Source of the DNA: Bacillota bacterium
GTDB lineage: Bacteria > Bacillota > UBA4882 > UBA8346
Length of the DNA: 64,000 bases
Assembly: GCA_023410535.1 (NCBI GenBank)
Contig: JAEYPR010000002.1
Span: 62,001-126,000 of the forward strand
Direction of reading: 5' to 3'
In this document: in pieces, positions 61,901 to 64,000 of the stretch
Position numbering within the stretch: position 1 is the stretch's first letter
How the letters are laid out: every line of letters begins with the position of its first letter
Translations under genes and position numbers: made by a program
The notes under the pieces: model-generated
Databases searched by the model: none
Told to the model about the DNA's origin: nothing
Seen by the model: the letters and a program-made list of their open reading frames with translations, nothing else

Positions 61901-63589
61901 GGCGGACAACTGCCGGGCCGCAAAGTTTACCCCTGGGTCGCCAAGACCCGGCACTCGACGCCGGGCGTCGGTTTGATCTCGCCGCCGCCGCATCATGATA
62001 TTTATTCAATTGAAGATTTGGCCGAGTTGATTCATGACTTAAAGAACGCCAACCGTGAGGCGCGGATCAGCGTAAAACTGGTCTCCGAGGTCGGCGTGGG
62101 AACCATTGCCGCCGGCGTTGCCAAAGGCCGGGCCGATCTGATTCTGATCAGCGGTTATGATGGCGGAACCGGCGCTTCGCCGCGGACCAGTATCCGCCAT
62201 GCCGGACTCCCGTGGGAGCTTGGCTTGGCCGAGACTCATCAAACCCTGCTTATCAACGATTTGCGGAGCCGGGTGGTGATTGAGACCGACGGTAAGCTGA
62301 TGACCGGGCGCGACGTCGTCATTGCGGCGCTATTGGGCGCCGAGGAGTACGGTTTTGCAACCCTGCCGTTGGTGGCGATCGGTTGCGTGATGATGCGGGT
62401 CTGTAACTTGGATACCTGTCCGGTCGGGGTCGCGACCCAAAACCCCGAACTCCGGAAAAAGTTCACCGGACGCCCCGAATATGTTGTCAATATGATGCGG
62501 TTTGTCGCGCAAGAGATGCGCGAGATCATGGCGGAACTCGGTTTCCGGACCATTGACGAGATGATCGGCCGTGTCGATAAACTGGTCAAACGGGATGTTG
62601 ATCACTGGAAAGCCAAACATTTGGACTTCAGCAACCTTCTTTATCAACCGGCGGTTGGACCGGAAGTCGGCTGCCGTTGTCAAGTCGTCCAAAACCACCA
62701 ATTGCATAAAGCTTTAGACATGCGGCACCTGGTTGAGCTTTGCGCTCCGGCGCTGCAAAACGCTACCCCGGTCAGCGCTACCTTGCCGATTAACAATACC
62801 AACCGGGTGGTCGGGACGATCCTCGGCAGCGAACTGACCAAACGATATGGCGCCAAAGGTTTGCCCGAAGATACCATTCAATTGCATTTTCAAGGTTCGG
62901 CCGGGCAGAGTTTCGGAGCGTTTGTTCCTGCCGGAATTACTTTGGAACTTGAAGGTGACGCCAACGACTACCTTGGCAAAGGCCTTTCGGGCGGGAAGAT
63001 CATTGTCTATCCGTCCCAGGCTTCCACCTTTAAACCGGAAGAGAACATCCTCATCGGCAACGTCGCTTTTTATGGCGGGACCAGTGGTGAAGCTTATATC
63101 CGGGGCATGGCCGGCGAACGGTTCTGCGTCCGGAACAGCGGTATCAAAGCCGTCGTCGAATCCGTGGGCGACCATGGTTGCGAGTATATGACCGGCGGCC
63201 GGGTGATTGTCCTCGGTCAAACCGGACGGAACTTTGCAGCCGGAATGTCCGGCGGCATCGCTTATGTCCTCGACGCAGCGGGCGACTTCCGCAATCATTG
63301 TAACCTTGAGATGGCCGATGTCGAACCGTTGGCCGACCCGGAAGAGATTGCCGAAGTGAAAATCTTGATCGAACGCCATGCGAAGTACACCGGGAGCGAA
63401 CGGGCCGCCGCGATGTTAGCGGCATGGGAGGAATATTTGCCCAAGTTTGTCCGGGTGATTCCGCGGGATTATAAACGGGTGCTCGAAGCGCTGCAAGACT
63501 TGAAGAAGTCTGGCGTTAGCGCTGAAGAAGCCTTTATGTTAGCATTTGAAGCCAATAAAAGTGACTTGAAACGGGTCAGCGGCAGCTGA
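58997..63589 (+). CDS. gltB: Glutamate synthase large subunit
   Basis: The 1530-residue enzyme makes two glutamates from glutamine and 2-oxoglutarate. Cleavage before Cys22 (HDACGIGFVVNIKG) would expose the amidotransferase nucleophile after a 21-residue propeptide. The class II glutaminase domain (about 22-400) has RFSTNTFPSWERAHP. The central domain and the FMN-binding synthase domain follow (about 850-1200, GEGGEDPERF, TPGVGLISPPPHHDIYSIEDL, SGYDGGTGASP). The [3Fe-4S] cluster Cys lie in CVMMRVCNLDTCPVG, and a C-terminal beta-helix has SGGKIIVYPS. Length is full. ATG 58997 follows AGAAAGG. gltD follows 37 bases after the stop. Confidence 0.97.
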   Translation: MKQCGLPSKQGLYDPQYEHDACGIGFVVNIKGAKSHRIVREGLTVLCNLDHRGARGAESTTGDGAGILLQIPHSFLKHSCSKLGLELPESGQYAVGMIFLPPDPADRLTCEQQFEKFIVAEGQTVLGWRTVPTCNISIGKSAKVSQPFIRQVFIGRNAALADELAFERKLYVIRKQAEKAIRYGGAESGRYFYVASLSCRTIVYKGMLTPEQVEEFYPDLADPLMESALALVHSRFSTNTFPSWERAHPNRYLIHNGEINTLRGNYNWMHARESMFQSAMFGSDMAKITPIVNSDGSDSAMFDESLEFMMLAGRSLPHAVMMMIPEPWSKHESMDPAKRAFYEYHSCLMEPWDGPAAMAFSDGKIVGAVLDRNGLRPARYYVTKNDMVILASEVGVVDLQPEEVASKGRLQPGRMLLIDTEAGRIITDEELKQSLATANPYQEWLDQYLVKLADLPGAQAAAPTAPETLLMRQRAFGYTFEELRKIIAPMAQDSVEPTGAMGTDIPLAVLSDQPQLLYNYFKQLFAQVTNPPIDALREEIVTGTETFLGSEGNILDPRPESCHQIKLETPILSNDELAKLAQLDRTDFKAVTLPILFPAAAAGAGLKQALDELFAEASRQLTAGANVLILSDRGVTPELAPIPALLAVAGLHHFLIRKQVRTQVSLVIESAEPREVHHFALLLGYGASAINPYLAYETVTRMVKDNILSGLDSDKAIKNYGKAVVKGIVKVLSKMGISTIQSYQGAQIFEALGLNQTVIDEYFTGTPSRVGGIGLDVIAEEALIRHNAAFNERQADQHNLEAGGVYQWRKDGEYHLYNPQTIHTFQQACWNDDYQLYKEYAKLISGETQQQSTLRGLLDFTNANPIPLDEVESVEDICRRFKTGAMSYGSISQEAHECLAIAMNRLKGKSNTGEGGEDPERFKPDANGDSRCSAIKQVASGRFGVTSEYLVNAAEIQIKMAQGAKPGEGGQLPGRKVYPWVAKTRHSTPGVGLISPPPHHDIYSIEDLAELIHDLKNANREARISVKLVSEVGVGTIAAGVAKGRADLILISGYDGGTGASPRTSIRHAGLPWELGLAETHQTLLINDLRSRVVIETDGKLMTGRDVVIAALLGAEEYGFATLPLVAIGCVMMRVCNLDTCPVGVATQNPELRKKFTGRPEYVVNMMRFVAQEMREIMAELGFRTIDEMIGRVDKLVKRDVDHWKAKHLDFSNLLYQPAVGPEVGCRCQVVQNHQLHKALDMRHLVELCAPALQNATPVSATLPINNTNRVVGTILGSELTKRYGAKGLPEDTIQLHFQGSAGQSFGAFVPAGITLELEGDANDYLGKGLSGGKIIVYPSQASTFKPEENILIGNVAFYGGTSGEAYIRGMAGERFCVRNSGIKAVVESVGDHGCEYMTGGRVIVLGQTGRNFAAGMSGGIAYVLDAAGDFRNHCNLEMADVEPLADPEEIAEVKILIERHAKYTGSERAAAMLAAWEEYLPKFVRVIPRDYKRVLEALQDLKKSGVSAEEAFMLAFEANKSDLKRVSGS

Positions 63590-63626
63590 TGCCGGTCCGT
63601 TTTAAGTCTTGACTGGAGGAAGTACG

Positions 63627-64000
63627 ATGGGCAAACCAACCGGATTTATGGAATACCGACGTGAAGAGCCGTCCGACCGTTCACCTCAAGAACGGTTGCA
63701 GGATTGGCAGGAATTTCATCATCATTGCACCGAGGAGCAGCGGCAACGGCAGGGTGCGCGCTGTATGGACTGCGGAACGCCTTTCTGTCATACGGGCATG
63801 TTGCTGAACGGGATGGCCTCGGGCTGTCCGATCAATAACTTAATCCCGGAATGGAACGACCTAGTTTTCCGGGGACTCTGGCAAGAAGCGTTGTATCGCT
63901 TGCAAAAGACCAATAATTTCCCGGAGTTTACCGGCCGGGTTTGTCCTGCCCCTTGCGAAGGATCCTGTACGTTGGGGATTAATGAACCCTCCGTCACGAT
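63627..64000 (+). CDS. gltD: Glutamate synthase small subunit (3' end cut by window edge)
   Basis: The first ~124 residues of the NADPH-using small subunit are present. The N-terminal ferredoxin-like segment has the cysteine motifs CMDCGTPFCH, GCPINNLIPEWNDL and CPAPCEGSCTLG for two [4Fe-4S] clusters that pass electrons to GltB. The FAD/NADPH domains lie outside the window. ATG 63627 has GGAGGA upstream. It forms an operon with gltB. Confidence 0.96.
   Translation, partial: MGKPTGFMEYRREEPSDRSPQERLQDWQEFHHHCTEEQRQRQGARCMDCGTPFCHTGMLLNGMASGCPINNLIPEWNDLVFRGLWQEALYRLQKTNNFPEFTGRVCPAPCEGSCTLGINEPSVT

Overview
The window looks like chromosomal DNA from a spore-forming, fermentative Bacillota (Firmicutes) bacterium of intermediate GC content. 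Evidence for this includes strong GGAGG-type ribosome binding sites, a CwlD-type cortex amidase, a collagen-repeat surface protein, an adjacent LysM protein, classic hairpin-plus-T terminators and many TTG starts. No rRNA, tRNA or ribosomal protein gene is present, so finer placement is inference; the mix recalls deep-branching anaerobes such as Hydrogenispora-like Limnochordia.

Layout. 1-3.7 kb: a divergent MurF-like ligase cut by the left edge, a collagen-like protein, an alpha/beta hydrolase and a disordered duplicated protein. 3.9-7.5 kb: a minus-strand sugar operon (Gfo/Idh/MocA oxidoreductase, esterase-like hydrolase, GH105 hydrolase) for pectin-type oligosaccharides. 8.2-20.6 kb: housekeeping genes tilS, ftsH, murA (Asp in place of the catalytic Cys), nadABC, folB, panBCD and birA. 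20.7-24.9 kb: HtrA protease, a 21-bp tandem repeat, a LysM/patatin pair and a nucleoid-associated protein. 25-28.7 kb: divergent secreted AGE-family and heparinase-II/III-like enzymes. 29-34 kb: a CHASE4-like/HAMP/PAS/GGDEF/HD-GYP protein, MutY and a second HD-GYP protein. 34-41 kb: YkuS-like, OsmC, a secreted beta-propeller and a TetR-EmrA-EmrB efflux operon. 41-46.5 kb: a DctP-type lipoprotein, LytS/YesM-type kinase and AraC response regulator with a C-terminal cupin, then a NADAR protein. 46.5-51.4 kb: a low-GC accessory island. 51.8-57.7 kb: a small coiled-coil protein, a complete four-gene ABC importer and cwlD. 57.9-64 kb: inorganic pyrophosphatase and gltB-gltD (gltD cut by the right edge).

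The island is the least ordinary part. Two copies of a roughly 270-290-nt structured RNA-like element stand at 48.5 and 49.9 kb. They share sequence blocks and one long-range 9-bp helix that differs between copies by two compensatory changes. They flank an AT-rich, intact methionyl-tRNA formyltransferase gene, and the second copy lies just upstream of a broken GNAT gene and a RadC fragment. The same region holds a SymE-like gene, an RDD membrane protein and a 7-copy 21-bp repeat. I could not assign the RNA to a family with certainty; an IscB/IsrB-type (HEARO) RNA or another mobile-element RNA is the main idea to test.

Other points of regulation visible in the sequence are an inverted repeat inside a promoter spacer (7.67 kb), a terminator in front of panB, a terminated transcript before the cyclic-di-GMP protein, and a 5' stem that covers the Shine-Dalgarno of the ABC-importer binding protein (52.6 kb).
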